Assembly: GCF_017874255.1 (NCBI RefSeq)
Contig: NZ_JAGGLD010000001.1
Location: 1,471,309 to 1,535,308 of the forward strand
Source of the DNA: Paenibacillus shirakamiensis
GTDB lineage: Bacteria > Bacillota > Bacilli > Paenibacillales > Paenibacillaceae
DNA: 64,000 bases
Direction of reading: 5' to 3'
Notes under the pieces: generated by a model
Seen by the model: the letters and a program-made list of their open reading frames with translations, nothing else
Databases searched by the model: none
What the model was told of the DNA's origin: nothing
Shown: piece after piece, positions 26,978 through 36,593 of the stretch
Layout: each line of letters opens with the position of its first letter
Numbering within the stretch: the stretch's first letter is position 1
Program-made: the position numbers and the translations under genes

Positions 26978-27805
26978 TTAACCCCCTTGCACGAACAGAC
27001 GTTGTCTTGCTAATCGATTCAATACGATCATTGGAAGCAATAACACGAGGAACCAAGTCACCTGAATCCCTAGCACTTGCCACACAGATGAGCCTGTAAT
27101 TCGTCCTGTGAATACCGCCCCTGGCAAATACGTAATCGCTTGGAAAGGGAGCCACTCTAGAACATGGGCAAGCCAGCCCGGAAAAAGCGTGATTGGCACG
27201 ATCAAGCCTGAACACAAATCCACGACCACTCGCTTCATCCGCATCATGCCTTCGTTATTTTCCACAAAAAACGCCATAAGTCCCGTAATTACATTAATTT
27301 GAGAGTTAATTAAAAAACTGAATAATAACATCGTCAGGAAGCCAAGCCATGCTGACCATGCCGTAGGCAGCTGCACGGGAAATAAAAGAATGGCAATCGC
27401 CATACCTGGAATCATGAACAATAGGAAGCGGAATATCCCTTCACCGAAACCTTGCATCATTTTGACGAGTATATAGCTATAAGGCCGAATGAACTGGATT
27501 GCGATACTGCCATCCCGTATATCCGATGAGATTTCTCGATCGAGATTGTTGAAGTAGAACGCTCTAGCCATCCAAGTGACCGCTACATAAGTCGTCATTT
27601 GAGCCGATGTGAATCCCCCAAGTTCTCCCCCACTGCCACTAATCGCTTTCCACGTAAAGTAATATACGCCGATATTCAAGATATAAATAAAAATACCCAA
27701 ATAGTAGTTCACGCGATAAGCAAGCATGGTCAGGAATCGGATACGTACAAAATCGAGATATGCACTATTCATGAGGTTCCTTACTATACTAGTACCTTGC
27801 CTCAT
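26978..27805 (-). CDS. ABC-2 family transporter permease (first)
   Basis: A 275-residue six-helix permease. I start at the ATG at 27805, which overlaps the ATPase stop as ATGA and has GGAAGG upstream; the frame extends seven codons further. The sequence contains YLDFVRIRFLTMLAYRVNYYLG and FNNLDREISSDIRDGSIAIQFIRPYSYIL, the equivalent of the Arg-Pro loop of its partner. The two permeases are distant paralogues and should form a heterodimer bound by two copies of the ATPase encoded upstream. Confidence 0.88.
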   Translation of the reverse strand: MRQGTSIVRNLMNSAYLDFVRIRFLTMLAYRVNYYLGIFIYILNIGVYYFTWKAISGSGGELGGFTSAQMTTYVAVTWMARAFYFNNLDREISSDIRDGSIAIQFIRPYSYILVKMMQGFGEGIFRFLLFMIPGMAIAILLFPVQLPTAWSAWLGFLTMLLFSFLINSQINVITGLMAFFVENNEGMMRMKRVVVDLCSGLIVPITLFPGWLAHVLEWLPFQAITYLPGAVFTGRITGSSVWQVLGIQVTWFLVLLLPMIVLNRLARQRLFVQGG

Positions 27806-28842
27806 GAGGTTATGCCTTCCTTCCATTCCGTTTCACTCCGTACCGCAGAACCAGACTGATAAATGCTCCGCACAATATCATCCGTATTCGTCTCGATGAT
27901 CTTGATATCCGTAATATCTGCTTGCCCTACTACTCGGCTTAGAACATCAGAGACGTTAGTATCCAGTGGAATCCATACTTTAGCGGCCATGTCATTCTCT
28001 GCACTCCACTTTACGGGCAGATCCAACGTCCAAGCTTCAAGCTTATCTTTTCGCGTGGCCTTACCGAATTGAAAGTGAACCTCTCGCCCCGTTCCCCAGC
28101 GCGTCTTAAGATCATCCAGACCCCCATCGTAGATCACGCGGCCATCATCTAACATAATGACTCTAGAGCACAAAGCTTCAATGTCCTGCAAATCATGAGT
28201 CGTCAGCAGGATAGTGGTTCCGTATTCTTGATTCATACTCTTTAAGAAATCCCGAATTTCAGATTTAACTACAATATCCAAGCCGATGGTCGGCTCGTCG
28301 AGGAAGACAATTGATGGATTGTGAAGCAAGGCAGCAACCAATTCACAGCGCATACGCTGACCTAGACTAAGTTTTCTTACGGGTCTGCTAAGCAAATCCT
28401 GTAACTGCAAGCGCTCCGTTAGCTCATCTAGTCGGCGCTTGAAATCTTGTTCTGGCACTTGGTAGACTTTGCGTAGCAATTGGAAGGATTCGATCACTCC
28501 AATATCCCACCATAGCTGGCTCCGTTGGCCGAAGACTACCCCGATATTTTTGACGAATTTCTCCCGTTCAAGAAAAGGAACATAGCCCCCTACCTTAAGC
28601 GTGCCAGAAGTCGGTACCAGAATGCCTGTCAACATTTTGATAGTCGTGGACTTCCCTGCTCCGTTCTCCCCAATATAACCGCAGATCTCCCCTTCGGGAA
28701 TAGTAAAAGAAATATCTTTCACCGCGGCTACCTCGTTATATTCTCGCTTGAATAGATCCTGAAAAGCCCCTTTGAGCCCTTCGCGGTTCCGCTGTACTTT
28801 GAATGTTTTCCGTAAATCTTGTACTTCAATGGCTGCATGCAT
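27802..28842 (-). CDS. ABC exporter ATP-binding protein
   Basis: A 346-residue ATPase. Walker A is GYIGENGAGKSTTIKMLTG, the Q-loop FGQRSQLWWD, the signature KLSLGQRMRCELVAALLH, Walker B IVFLDEPTIGLD and the H-loop LLTTHDLQDIEAL. The C-terminal part, about residues 240-346, is an extension common in ABC-2 ATPases of the NodI/DrrA style. It is the promoter-proximal gene of the exporter, followed with overlap by the two permeases. Signature residues are intact, so it should hydrolyse ATP. Confidence 0.92.
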   Translation of the reverse strand: MHAAIEVQDLRKTFKVQRNREGLKGAFQDLFKREYNEVAAVKDISFTIPEGEICGYIGENGAGKSTTIKMLTGILVPTSGTLKVGGYVPFLEREKFVKNIGVVFGQRSQLWWDIGVIESFQLLRKVYQVPEQDFKRRLDELTERLQLQDLLSRPVRKLSLGQRMRCELVAALLHNPSIVFLDEPTIGLDIVVKSEIRDFLKSMNQEYGTTILLTTHDLQDIEALCSRVIMLDDGRVIYDGGLDDLKTRWGTGREVHFQFGKATRKDKLEAWTLDLPVKWSAENDMAAKVWIPLDTNVSDVLSRVVGQADITDIKIIETNTDDIVRSIYQSGSAVRSETEWKEGITS

Positions 28843-28913
28843 GAATGTACCTCACAAGTTCAGTATAGTTAGCTTGCATCTACAAGCCCGAATAGTGATT
28901 ATAGTTCAAACCT

Positions 28914-28954
28914 TAAAAAAGCACCACCTCTCTCCTTGCGGAAAGGGCAGTGCT
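28914..28954 (-). terminator. Terminator of the polysaccharide deacetylase gene
   Basis: On the minus strand AGCAC...GTGCT encloses TTTCC/GGA-type inner pairing with a GCAA loop and is followed by six T, 35 bases past the stop at 28989. Confidence 0.75.
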
Positions 28955-28988
28955 ATACTTAATAGATTCCAGCTGATCTTAGCGTATA

Positions 28989-30233
28989 TTAACGCTCATC
29001 ATGCCAAAAATTTAAAGGCTTCATATCAGAAGTAATGAGTTCGAACGAATACCCTTGTGCTTTAAGCGAAGCGAGTACGCGCGGTAATACCTTAAGCGTA
29101 GCTTCCTGATCGTGGAACAAGATAACTGGAGCTATTCCCTTCTCGTGCTGAGCCTTCACTTGTTTCATTACACCATTATAGATGGAAGTACTATCATTTT
29201 TGTATTTCCAATCTAGCGAATCTACATTCCAGTCCCAAATATGATAGCCGCCCCCTACCAATTTATTGCGAAAAGCCTGTGTTAGATAAGGTTTGCTTCC
29301 ATAGGGAGAACGAACCAGATGTGTAGTGATTCCCGTCGCTTTCTTAAGCTGGGCGTTATCATCATTCATCTCAGCTAAGGCTGCATCGGGAGATTTATAA
29401 AATTTATTCTTCACATGTGACATGCCATGCAAGCCAACTGCGTGTCCAGAATCTACAATTTTCTTTATAGAGGAAGGATACGTAGCTATATTTTTGCCTA
29501 ACATGAAGAAAGTTGCCTTAACATTGTATTTATCCAAAATCTGAAGTAATTGACTCGTATGTGGACTAGGGCCATCATCAAAACTTAGATATAAAGGTTG
29601 CTTACTATGAGGCTGTGTAGTCGGTTGATCTTTATCCCCTGAGTTTGGCTTAGGAGCTGGGGTAGTAGGTTTCTTACCTGGTTGCGGGCTTGGGGTAACA
29701 GGTTTGGCCGCCAACTCTGCCGCCTTTTTATTCGTTGCAATTTGTTGATCAATCTGCGCTTTATAGGTCGATTGGAATTGCTCTATCGTACCCGCTTCTG
29801 GACCTTTTACCAGACGAATCAGGAACGAGGAAGCTACATACGTTAGATTATAATCAAAAGCGCGTCCAATTAGAGACACTGGGACCCACGTCTTGCCGCC
29901 TTCGACGAATACTTGTGTCTTTACTTCTTCTCCGCCATAGAGCTTGGCCTTCTGATTCTGAGGTTCCACAACCAGAGACATACCTGACTCATCTTGGAGT
30001 ACAACTTGGTCAATCGTACCCGATACTTGCAAATGTAACGTTGTAGCTACATCCCTAACTGGGCTATAATAATTCCCATTTTTCATTACGGGATGAAGTT
30101 CGGTTAGCTGATCATTTACACCAAGCAAAGCTGTAATAGTTCCTACTGCAGGTGTAGAACCTGCCGCAAAAGACATCTGAGGAAAGCTTAAACATAAGAT
30201 GAGGAACAACGTCAAACTGAGTTTTTTGTACAT
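28989..30233 (-). CDS. Secreted polysaccharide deacetylase with stalk domain
   Basis: A 414-residue exported enzyme. Residues 1-23 form a Sec signal peptide (LFLILCLSFPQMSFAAG). About 30-140 is a copper-amine-oxidase-like stalk domain (YYSPVRDVATTLHL, TWVPVSLIGRAF). About 165-205 is a Pro/Thr/Lys linker (PSPQPGKKPTTPAPKPN). The rest is a NodB domain with motif 1 LSFDDGPSPHTSQLL, motif 2 GHAVGLHGMSHV with the metal His pair, motif 3 RSPYGSKP, and WNVDSLDW then VILFHDQEA. All metal and catalytic residues appear present, so it probably deacetylates peptidoglycan or another N-acetylated glycan at the surface. A second NodB protein is encoded at 44858-45643 without the stalk domain. Confidence 0.92.
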   Translation of the reverse strand: MYKKLSLTLFLILCLSFPQMSFAAGSTPAVGTITALLGVNDQLTELHPVMKNGNYYSPVRDVATTLHLQVSGTIDQVVLQDESGMSLVVEPQNQKAKLYGGEEVKTQVFVEGGKTWVPVSLIGRAFDYNLTYVASSFLIRLVKGPEAGTIEQFQSTYKAQIDQQIATNKKAAELAAKPVTPSPQPGKKPTTPAPKPNSGDKDQPTTQPHSKQPLYLSFDDGPSPHTSQLLQILDKYNVKATFFMLGKNIATYPSSIKKIVDSGHAVGLHGMSHVKNKFYKSPDAALAEMNDDNAQLKKATGITTHLVRSPYGSKPYLTQAFRNKLVGGGYHIWDWNVDSLDWKYKNDSTSIYNGVMKQVKAQHEKGIAPVILFHDQEATLKVLPRVLASLKAQGYSFELITSDMKPLNFWHDER

Positions 30234-30323
30234 CGAATAGCCTCCGTTATTATAGAAATCTTATCAATCTATTAAAGTCCTATAGTATATTTAACCAAAT
30301 TCATAGATTCTAAAGGTTACAAC

Positions 30324-30357
30324 AAAAAGACAGAAAACGATGGTCTCGTTTCCTGTC
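30324..30357 (-). terminator. Terminator of the oleate hydratase gene
   Basis: A 12-bp stem with one mismatch (30329-30340 with 30346-30357), followed on the minus strand by TTTTTGTT. Confidence 0.85.
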
Positions 30358-30428
30358 TGTAGTACATCCTATTTCGCTCTTCCGATCACACATTGGATTA
30401 GATACTAACCATTAATGGGCGTGGAAGA

Positions 30429-32021
30429 CTATCTTATCATTGTAGTTAGAGAATCCCAAAGTACTTTTACATGATGACGCCCATGATACACAGCTGGAAT
30501 CTCCATATCCAAATGCAGTAACTGATACACCGCCGTCTGTGCAGAACGAACCGAATATTCCACGGTAAATACAACATCTTCAGGCAGTTCTGTGTATTGA
30601 CCTAAAAAGGCAAAGTTCGTAGACCCTTGAGGCACGACCTGCGGTCGGTCTCCGATCGCCCTAGGCATGAACTGGCTCGTAATGAAGGGCATCATACAAG
30701 GAATACAGTTCGAAGTAGACAGCATCTTCTGCACTTGTTCAGCGTTGAATTTGAGATGTCCCATTAATTCCTGCAGTACCTCTTCCCCGGTACAGTCCGA
30801 CATCTTCTTGTCCACATAATTCCCCACACGATCTGGGAACAATCCATAACCCCAAAAGACTTGAATATGCTCAGGTTGATTGCGAAAATGTGGCTGGTGG
30901 GCCAGAACAATGGACATGAGCCAATTAGAATCTTTAAACGTAACGAGACCACCCGAGCCTGCTACGTTATCTGTGAAGCTCTCCATAAAATCAAAAAATA
31001 AAGGATCTGTACATGTAACAGTGAACGACTCCCATTTGGAACCTTCGATATGATCGGCAAAAGATGAAGGATTTCCAAAATCGGTCTGTGTAGAGGCTAA
31101 TTTTTCCCACAATCTGAAGGAAGATCCCTTCTGCCCCAGCTTCGGCGCTTGTTGCATCGTGCCAAGGTCTGATGCTTCTGTCATGGAACCATTGGTGAAG
31201 AAGACAAGGTCTTCGGCAGCCACTTCCATGGAAGCCTCCACTCCATCCCGCTCGTAGATAATACGCTCGACCGTTTTTTCTGCAATCCCCGCACGAAACA
31301 CAATGTCCGTCACACGGATATTATTATCATAACGTACCCCTTGTTCTTGAAGCCAAGTCTGAACTGGAAGCACAATGGAATCATATTGGTTATACGGTGT
31401 GCGAGCTACACCTTCAAGCGTATTAATTCGAGGGAATTCATGCATGAACCGAATCATATATCGTTTGAATTCCACAAGACTATGCCACGGCTGAAAAGCA
31501 AACATCGTTGCCCACATGTACCAGAAGTTTGTCTCGAAAAATTCAGGTTCAAACCAGTCTTTAATTCTTTCTGTACCCAGACTTTCTTCTGAAGCTACTA
31601 GTAGCTTACCAATATCCAACCGATCCTGATTAGAGAACTGCATATGCTCTACATCAACAATGTGACGACTCGCATCCACCACACGTGCCTTAGAATGAGT
31701 AGGGTGCTCGCTGGAGAATTGTTGAATTTCTTGCTTCACGGATATTCCCGGCCGATCTAACGAAGGAATACAATCAAGCATACTCCATGTACACTCATAT
31801 GTAGGTTCATTCAGCATACGTCCTCCGCGAATTACGTAGCCCATCTCCTCGGTACCCGAGCCATCTAGCGATCCACCATTCACTCGTCTTTCTTCCAAAA
31901 TGGTAATGTTCTTCCCTTTAACATGCCCATCACGAATCATGAAGACAGCTGCCGAGAGAGAAGCAATTCCGCCCCCAATTAAATAGGCTTTGCGATGTTC
32001 ATTTTCTTTTGTATTAGTCAT
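30429..32021 (-). CDS. ohyA: Oleate hydratase (MCRA family)
   Basis: An FAD-dependent fatty acid hydratase, once called myosin-cross-reactive antigen, that adds water to the cis-9 bond of oleate to give 10-hydroxystearate. Its 530 residues fit the shorter members of the family. The FAD-binding N-terminus reads AYLIGGGIASLSAAVFMIRDG. It is followed by ILEERRVNGGSLDGSG and the substrate/catalytic region RGGRMLNEPTYECTWSMLD. FWYMWATMFAFQPWHS, FFTNGSMTEAS and the C-terminal FLGQYTELPEDVVFTVEYSV are also typical. I start at the ATG at 32021, nine bases after GGAG; an ATG at 32030 has no spacing. It is thought to detoxify host or plant unsaturated fatty acids. Direct repeats upstream at 32076-32117 may be operators. 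Confidence 0.9.
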   Translation of the reverse strand: MTNTKENEHRKAYLIGGGIASLSAAVFMIRDGHVKGKNITILEERRVNGGSLDGSGTEEMGYVIRGGRMLNEPTYECTWSMLDCIPSLDRPGISVKQEIQQFSSEHPTHSKARVVDASRHIVDVEHMQFSNQDRLDIGKLLVASEESLGTERIKDWFEPEFFETNFWYMWATMFAFQPWHSLVEFKRYMIRFMHEFPRINTLEGVARTPYNQYDSIVLPVQTWLQEQGVRYDNNIRVTDIVFRAGIAEKTVERIIYERDGVEASMEVAAEDLVFFTNGSMTEASDLGTMQQAPKLGQKGSSFRLWEKLASTQTDFGNPSSFADHIEGSKWESFTVTCTDPLFFDFMESFTDNVAGSGGLVTFKDSNWLMSIVLAHQPHFRNQPEHIQVFWGYGLFPDRVGNYVDKKMSDCTGEEVLQELMGHLKFNAEQVQKMLSTSNCIPCMMPFITSQFMPRAIGDRPQVVPQGSTNFAFLGQYTELPEDVVFTVEYSVRSAQTAVYQLLHLDMEIPAVYHGRHHVKVLWDSLTTMIR

Positions 32022-32075
32022 GGTTATCATCTCCTATACAAAGATGTAGACAAGTTGAGATGAGGATAAACTCAT

Positions 32076-32117
32076 AAAAACTAGACACTTTTCGATATAT
32101 GTCCAAAAATTAGACAC
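32076..32117. promoter_or_regulatory. Direct repeat pair between oleate hydratase and glycosyltransferase
   Basis: AAAAACTAGACAC (32076-32088) and AAAAATTAGACAC (32105-32117) match at 12 of 13 positions and are offset by 29 bases, roughly three turns. They lie in the divergent promoter region and could bind a regulator of either gene. Confidence 0.4.
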
Positions 32118-32230
32118 CTCATGAACATTGTCGAACGGCTTTTTTAAGCAAAGAGTCAGGAAACATTCAGCTAGTATTCAGCACGTCCCCTCATACTAAG
32201 AACAAAGATACGTAGAGAGGAGTGTTAGAG

Positions 32231-34090
32231 ATGACTATATCCCGTTCAAGAGCGAAGATTCTGAGCCTAGTGATTATTCTTCTATGTGCAGGAGTATGCT
32301 TGTTCTCCTTAATACAGACACATGGGAAGAAGGAAGCGGCAGGTTCATCATGGAGTGCAGGACGACAAAATCAAGCTGGCGGTATGCAAGGGGCACAGAA
32401 AGATGCTCCGCAAGGAGCTCCATCCGGTACTTTTAATCCAGCTCAAAGTTCCAACCAAGAATCGAGTTCAAGTTCTAATCAAGGATCGAGTTCAAGTTCA
32501 AGTCATCAGTTCAGCCCCAGTCCCAATCAAGATTCAAATTCTAATGCCAGTCCATATCCGAACTCTAATACCGATCAAGGTAGCCCGTCCAATCCGGTAC
32601 CTAATCAGGATCAGAGCTCTAATTCTGAAAAGAAAGTTACTAATGAATCCGGGGACCGCTGGAATAAAGAATCTGGTAAGTCTGATGATCCGAACCACAA
32701 AGGGGGGCCTTCAGGTCAAAGAGGCGGACACATGGGTATGCAAGAATCAAGCAGCAGCTCTTATGGCTCATCTGTAGCTACTTATGCCGTACTATTCGCT
32801 GCCCTTGCTATTCTTGCCTATGTGATTATCCGAAAAAAGGGATGCCGTATTCCATCTCTGAACATCAAAACTTGGTTATGGACGGTCATCAGTGCGGGGA
32901 TTTTACTTCGCATAGCCTTAGCTCCATGGCTTCCAGGACATCCTTTCGACCTTGCTTTATTTAAAAACTGGGCAACTTCAGCCGCTTCCAGCTTATCGGA
33001 TTTCTACATTAAAGGGTCAAGCGATTACCCTCCATTTTATGTGTATATTCTGTATATTGTTGGTAAGCTCGTTAGTCTTCCAGGCTGGAGCTCCTATTCA
33101 ACGCTTCTAATTAAATTGCCGTCTATCTTGGCAGATGGCGCCACAGCGCTGCTGCTCTATCACGCTTCTCGGAAGTATGTAACAGCAGAGACTGGATTCC
33201 TGATCGCCCTGTTCTACATGTTTAATCCGGCCGTATTTATAAATTCTACAGTTTGGGGACAAGTGGATTCCTTCTTTACGCTATGGATTGTCGCCGCCTT
33301 CTATTTCATGGTGAACCAACGACTGAATGTAGCTACCTTACTACTTACAGCAGCAGTTCTGATGAAGCCTCAAGGCATCATCTATGTTCCTGTTCTGTTC
33401 TTCATGTTGCTTCGTCAGCGCACCATCAAGGCATGGCTGCGAGCAGCGGGAACCTTTGCCTTAACTACCCTCGTCGTCATTCTTCCCTTTTCATTCGGGC
33501 AAAGTCCACTTTGGCTGATTCATCTATATTCTTCAACTCTCGGAGAATATCCGTATGCTTCCGTGAATGCTTATAACTTCTTCGCCTTAATTGGTGCCAA
33601 TTATACGAAGGATGCCAGCACTTGGTTCGTGTTCAGCTATCATACTTGGGGAATGATCTTTATCGTCCTAACCACATTATTCTCCTGGTGGTTCATCCTC
33701 CGTACACGAAACCCATTGTATGCTCCACTAGCTGGGCTTCTGCAAATTGTGGGCGTATTCACTTTCTCAACCAGCATGCATGAACGATATCTTTTCCCAG
33801 CAGCGGCTCTGGCGCTTCTAGCTTACGGTTACCTACGAGATAAGAGACTACTCTGGTTAGCTGGAGGATTCAGCTTTACAATATTCTTGAATACGTATGA
33901 TATCTTTTACCATTCTACCAATGGCGGAGCATCCTATAGTGTGAGCTTATTTTTGACTTCCGCCATGAATGTGTTGCTCTTCATCTATTTGGCTTGGATT
34001 GTCTGGACCCATGCGAAAAAAATACATGTACCCTCATCCGATAGCATAGAGACCTCTAATCCAAAAGAAGTTATCATTGATATCATTTGA
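32231..34090 (+). CDS. GT-C-type membrane glycosyltransferase with Ser/Gln-rich insert
   Basis: A 619-residue protein starting at the ATG at 32231, behind AGGAG. Residues about 9-28 form a first hydrophobic helix. About 35-170 is a low-complexity region rich in Ser, Asn, Gln, Pro and Gly (SSNQGSSSSSSHQ, PNSNTDQGSPSNP), probably outside the membrane. From about 175 there are ten or so more helices. The GT-C fold is indicated by the acidic loop HPFDLALFKNWA, the downstream YPPFYVYILYIVGKL and ADGATALLLYHASRK. TFSTSMHERYLFPAAAL matches mannosyl/glucosyltransferases of the GT39/GT87 type using polyprenyl-phosphate sugars. The acceptor is unknown. An 18-bp tandem duplication covers its stop codon. 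Confidence 0.8.
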   Translation: MTISRSRAKILSLVIILLCAGVCLFSLIQTHGKKEAAGSSWSAGRQNQAGGMQGAQKDAPQGAPSGTFNPAQSSNQESSSSSNQGSSSSSSHQFSPSPNQDSNSNASPYPNSNTDQGSPSNPVPNQDQSSNSEKKVTNESGDRWNKESGKSDDPNHKGGPSGQRGGHMGMQESSSSSYGSSVATYAVLFAALAILAYVIIRKKGCRIPSLNIKTWLWTVISAGILLRIALAPWLPGHPFDLALFKNWATSAASSLSDFYIKGSSDYPPFYVYILYIVGKLVSLPGWSSYSTLLIKLPSILADGATALLLYHASRKYVTAETGFLIALFYMFNPAVFINSTVWGQVDSFFTLWIVAAFYFMVNQRLNVATLLLTAAVLMKPQGIIYVPVLFFMLLRQRTIKAWLRAAGTFALTTLVVILPFSFGQSPLWLIHLYSSTLGEYPYASVNAYNFFALIGANYTKDASTWFVFSYHTWGMIFIVLTTLFSWWFILRTRNPLYAPLAGLLQIVGVFTFSTSMHERYLFPAAALALLAYGYLRDKRLLWLAGGFSFTIFLNTYDIFYHSTNGGASYSVSLFLTSAMNVLLFIYLAWIVWTHAKKIHVPSSDSIETSNPKEVIIDII

Positions 34091-34112
34091 ATCTTTGATA
34101 TCATTTGAATCT
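34077..34112. repeat. Perfect 18-bp tandem duplication across a stop codon
   Basis: The unit TTGATATCATTTGAATCT occupies 34077-34094 and 34095-34112. The first copy contains the TGA stop (34088-34090) of the glycosyltransferase, and the second supplies a duplicate. Confidence 0.9.
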
Positions 34113-34164
34113 ATGGCAGAGAAGATTAAAGCCCTCCCCCATAACATTTATTTTGGGCAAGAAA

Positions 34165-34203
34165 AAAGACAGCCACCCTACAGGATGTAGGGTGGCTGTC
34201 TTT
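34165..34203. terminator. Bidirectional terminator
   Basis: A perfect 18-bp stem (34165-34182 with 34186-34203) around a GGA loop, with A and T flanks. It serves the glycosyltransferase (+) and the DedA-like gene (-). Confidence 0.9.
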
Positions 34204-34232
34204 AATGAATATATCATTATTTTATTATCCTA

Positions 34233-34853
34233 TTATGCCTCTTCAACCCTCGTCATCTGATTGCGAACGGTGAACCATGCTTCAATCCGTTTTGTAATCA
34301 GTAAGGATACCGCTACAAACAAGACAATGTAGAGAATCTGAAGCGGATGGTCCAAATATTTTGAAACATCGGCTCCAATCCAAGATATCGTGAAACACAT
34401 AATTCCTTTGCCTACAAGGATAGCGAATAGATACGTGCGAAGCCTCATACCGGATAGCGCTCCGGCAATGTTGATAATGACAAAGGGACCCACAGGAAAA
34501 AGACTAAGTAGAAACACATAACTAAACCCATTTCGCTGGATCCATAAGCGAGTTCGTTCCACTTTAGGCTTCTGCGACATCCGGGTCAAGAATGGCAAAT
34601 GTCCGATTTTCCTTACGATTAAGAAGGTAGCGACACATCCTGCAACAATCCCGAGCCAGGAATATAGAAATCCAAGCCATAGTCCATATACAGCAGCATT
34701 CACCCCGATAATTAAGAGCGTAGGCAGGGGCGGTACAAAAGATTTAAGAAATGGAAGAATAATAGCTGGCAATGGACCAAGCGCCCGAAAGCGCTCAAGC
34801 CACAGCTTGAGATTGTCTTCCGTTATATACGATAAAATATCTGAGATTATCAT
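34233..34853 (-). CDS. TVP38/TMEM64 (VTT/DedA-like) membrane protein
   Basis: A 206-residue membrane protein with about five hydrophobic segments and the VTT (SNARE-associated) domain. Visible motifs are LGPLPAIILPFLKSFVPPLP, the Gly-rich GLWLGFLYSWLGIVAGCVATF and the FPVGPFVIINIAGALSGMR re-entrant region. The family is linked to lipid scrambling or undecaprenyl-phosphate flipping in bacteria; which lipid is moved here is unknown. It is monocistronic by its flanks and divergent from an MFS gene. Confidence 0.85.
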   Translation of the reverse strand: MIISDILSYITEDNLKLWLERFRALGPLPAIILPFLKSFVPPLPTLLIIGVNAAVYGLWLGFLYSWLGIVAGCVATFLIVRKIGHLPFLTRMSQKPKVERTRLWIQRNGFSYVFLLSLFPVGPFVIINIAGALSGMRLRTYLFAILVGKGIMCFTISWIGADVSKYLDHPLQILYIVLFVAVSLLITKRIEAWFTVRNQMTRVEEA

Positions 34854-35089
34854 AAAAGTGGGCTATCCTTTCATGTCTTGCCTAGAATAAAAGTAATAAT
34901 GTTTTTCTATCTTAAGTATACCTTTCAAGCATAACGCATCCTTGCTGTCCTGTCATGTAAACGACTGACATAAGAAAAAGTTACTAAAAAGTTAAATATC
35001 ACTTTACCGAGTTGTCTACTTTCCTTTCTCAATGTAGCAAATCCTGTTAAGATAAAAGAATTCGCTGCGAAACGGAGGTTATCTTACAT

Positions 35090-36370
35090 ATGAAATTTAT
35101 GCAGCAGACCAGAGTAGATATTACGAGTTGGTCTCGGAATATCAAATTGTTTTTCCTTGCCAATATCCTTTATCAACTAGGTACGGGCACGTTTTCGCTA
35201 CTTTATAATTTGTACATACAAAATCTAGGCTACGACGACTCCATGAATGGAAGAATTGTCAGTATCCAATCCTTAGCTACGGCACTAATGTTCGTGCCCA
35301 TTGGCCTCTTAGGAGATCGAGTCAGTCGCAAGAAACTTTTGATCATCGGTGCCTTATTCAGCGGTCTCTTTTTCGTGGGACGTTCGCTAATGGTATCTGA
35401 AGGTACCCTATTAACATTCGCTGTATTTTCCGGGTTATTTGGCGCTGTATTTCAGGTTCTCTCCATTCCTTATTTAGCCCAAAATGCCACCAAACATGAA
35501 CGCCTTCGCATGTTCAGCTATTTCTCCTCAGCAATGTTAGCCTCACAAGTTCTTGGTAATATTGGCGGCGGTATTATAGCCGATCTTTTACAGACCTTGG
35601 GTCTATCTAGACTGGTCAGTCTTCAATTCGTGTTGGTCATGGGCAGTATCATGACTCTCAGCACATTTGTCCCCCTCCTTCTATTAAAGGAGACCAAGAT
35701 CCAAGAAGAAGTGCCCGTAATACATAGCGATGAAATTCCCGAGCCTCCCAAGGCAGTCGCACAACCTACAGCTGCTCAAGATTATAGATTCATTGCCAAA
35801 TTTGTCTTAACGAACCTGCTAATCGGCTTCGGCTCGGGACTAGTCGTACCTTACCTAAATTTGTACTTTACCAACCGCTTTTCGGTGTCCTTAAGTGCCA
35901 TGAGTATTCTAATCTCGCTGGGACAAATCATGACGATTTTCTCCTTGCTTATGGGCACATTGCTTGCTTCTAAAGTTGGAAACGTACGGGCCGTTGTTAT
36001 TTTTCAGTTACTGTCATTACCCTTCCTGCTGCTAACAGGGTTCACGAACTTGCTATGGATAGCTTCCATCAGCTTTTTATTCCGGCAGGCACTTATGAAT
36101 TCAGCTAACCCCATCCAGTCCACCGTAATGATTGATCGCGTATCTAGCAAGCGGCAAGGACTTGCGAATTCCTTAATGCAGACGGCCTTTATGATGGGCT
36201 GGGCCACCATGGGTCCGGTTCAATCGTATTTGGTTATCACTTATGGCAGTTACTATGGATATGCTTATACGTTCAGCATCACCGGCGCATTGTATGTTAC
36301 CTCATCTCTACTCTACTTCCTGATGTTAAGGGAGAAAAGGCCTGCTCGGATAGCGACCCTGGAAGCTTAA
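35090..36370 (+). CDS. MFS transporter
   Basis: A 426-residue major facilitator with twelve hydrophobic helices and a central cytoplasmic loop around residues 200-235. The MFS motif A appears as GLLGDRVSRKKLL after helix 2. Other segments include FGAVFQVLSIPYLAQNATKHERLRMF and LIGFGSGLVVPYLNLYFTNRF. It starts at ATG 35090 with GGAGG eleven bases upstream and ends before a terminator. The substrate cannot be inferred; neighbours give no pathway hint. Confidence 0.85.
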   Translation: MKFMQQTRVDITSWSRNIKLFFLANILYQLGTGTFSLLYNLYIQNLGYDDSMNGRIVSIQSLATALMFVPIGLLGDRVSRKKLLIIGALFSGLFFVGRSLMVSEGTLLTFAVFSGLFGAVFQVLSIPYLAQNATKHERLRMFSYFSSAMLASQVLGNIGGGIIADLLQTLGLSRLVSLQFVLVMGSIMTLSTFVPLLLLKETKIQEEVPVIHSDEIPEPPKAVAQPTAAQDYRFIAKFVLTNLLIGFGSGLVVPYLNLYFTNRFSVSLSAMSILISLGQIMTIFSLLMGTLLASKVGNVRAVVIFQLLSLPFLLLTGFTNLLWIASISFLFRQALMNSANPIQSTVMIDRVSSKRQGLANSLMQTAFMMGWATMGPVQSYLVITYGSYYGYAYTFSITGALYVTSSLLYFLMLREKRPARIATLEA

Positions 36371-36429
36371 GATTAAAAGAACTTGTGGAAAAGAATAGTG
36401 AATCAGTAGATCCTGTCCTATAGGAACAT

Positions 36430-36466
36430 AAAACCCATCACCAGCTTAAGCTGAAGTGATGGGTTT
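36430..36466 (+). terminator. Terminator after the MFS gene
   Basis: AAAACCCATCAC/GTGATGGGTTTT outer stem with inner CAGC-TTAA-GCTG, followed by TGTAATTTTT. Confidence 0.85.
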
Positions 36467-36593
36467 TGTAATTTTTCCTGATGCTTAAGGCAGTTAGATT
36501 GAGCTCATAAAATTAAAAAATGAACGTTACAGTTCAATGCTCGAACGTCCCCGCACATTAATTAGGGTTCCACAAAAGATAATTATAGTTCAT

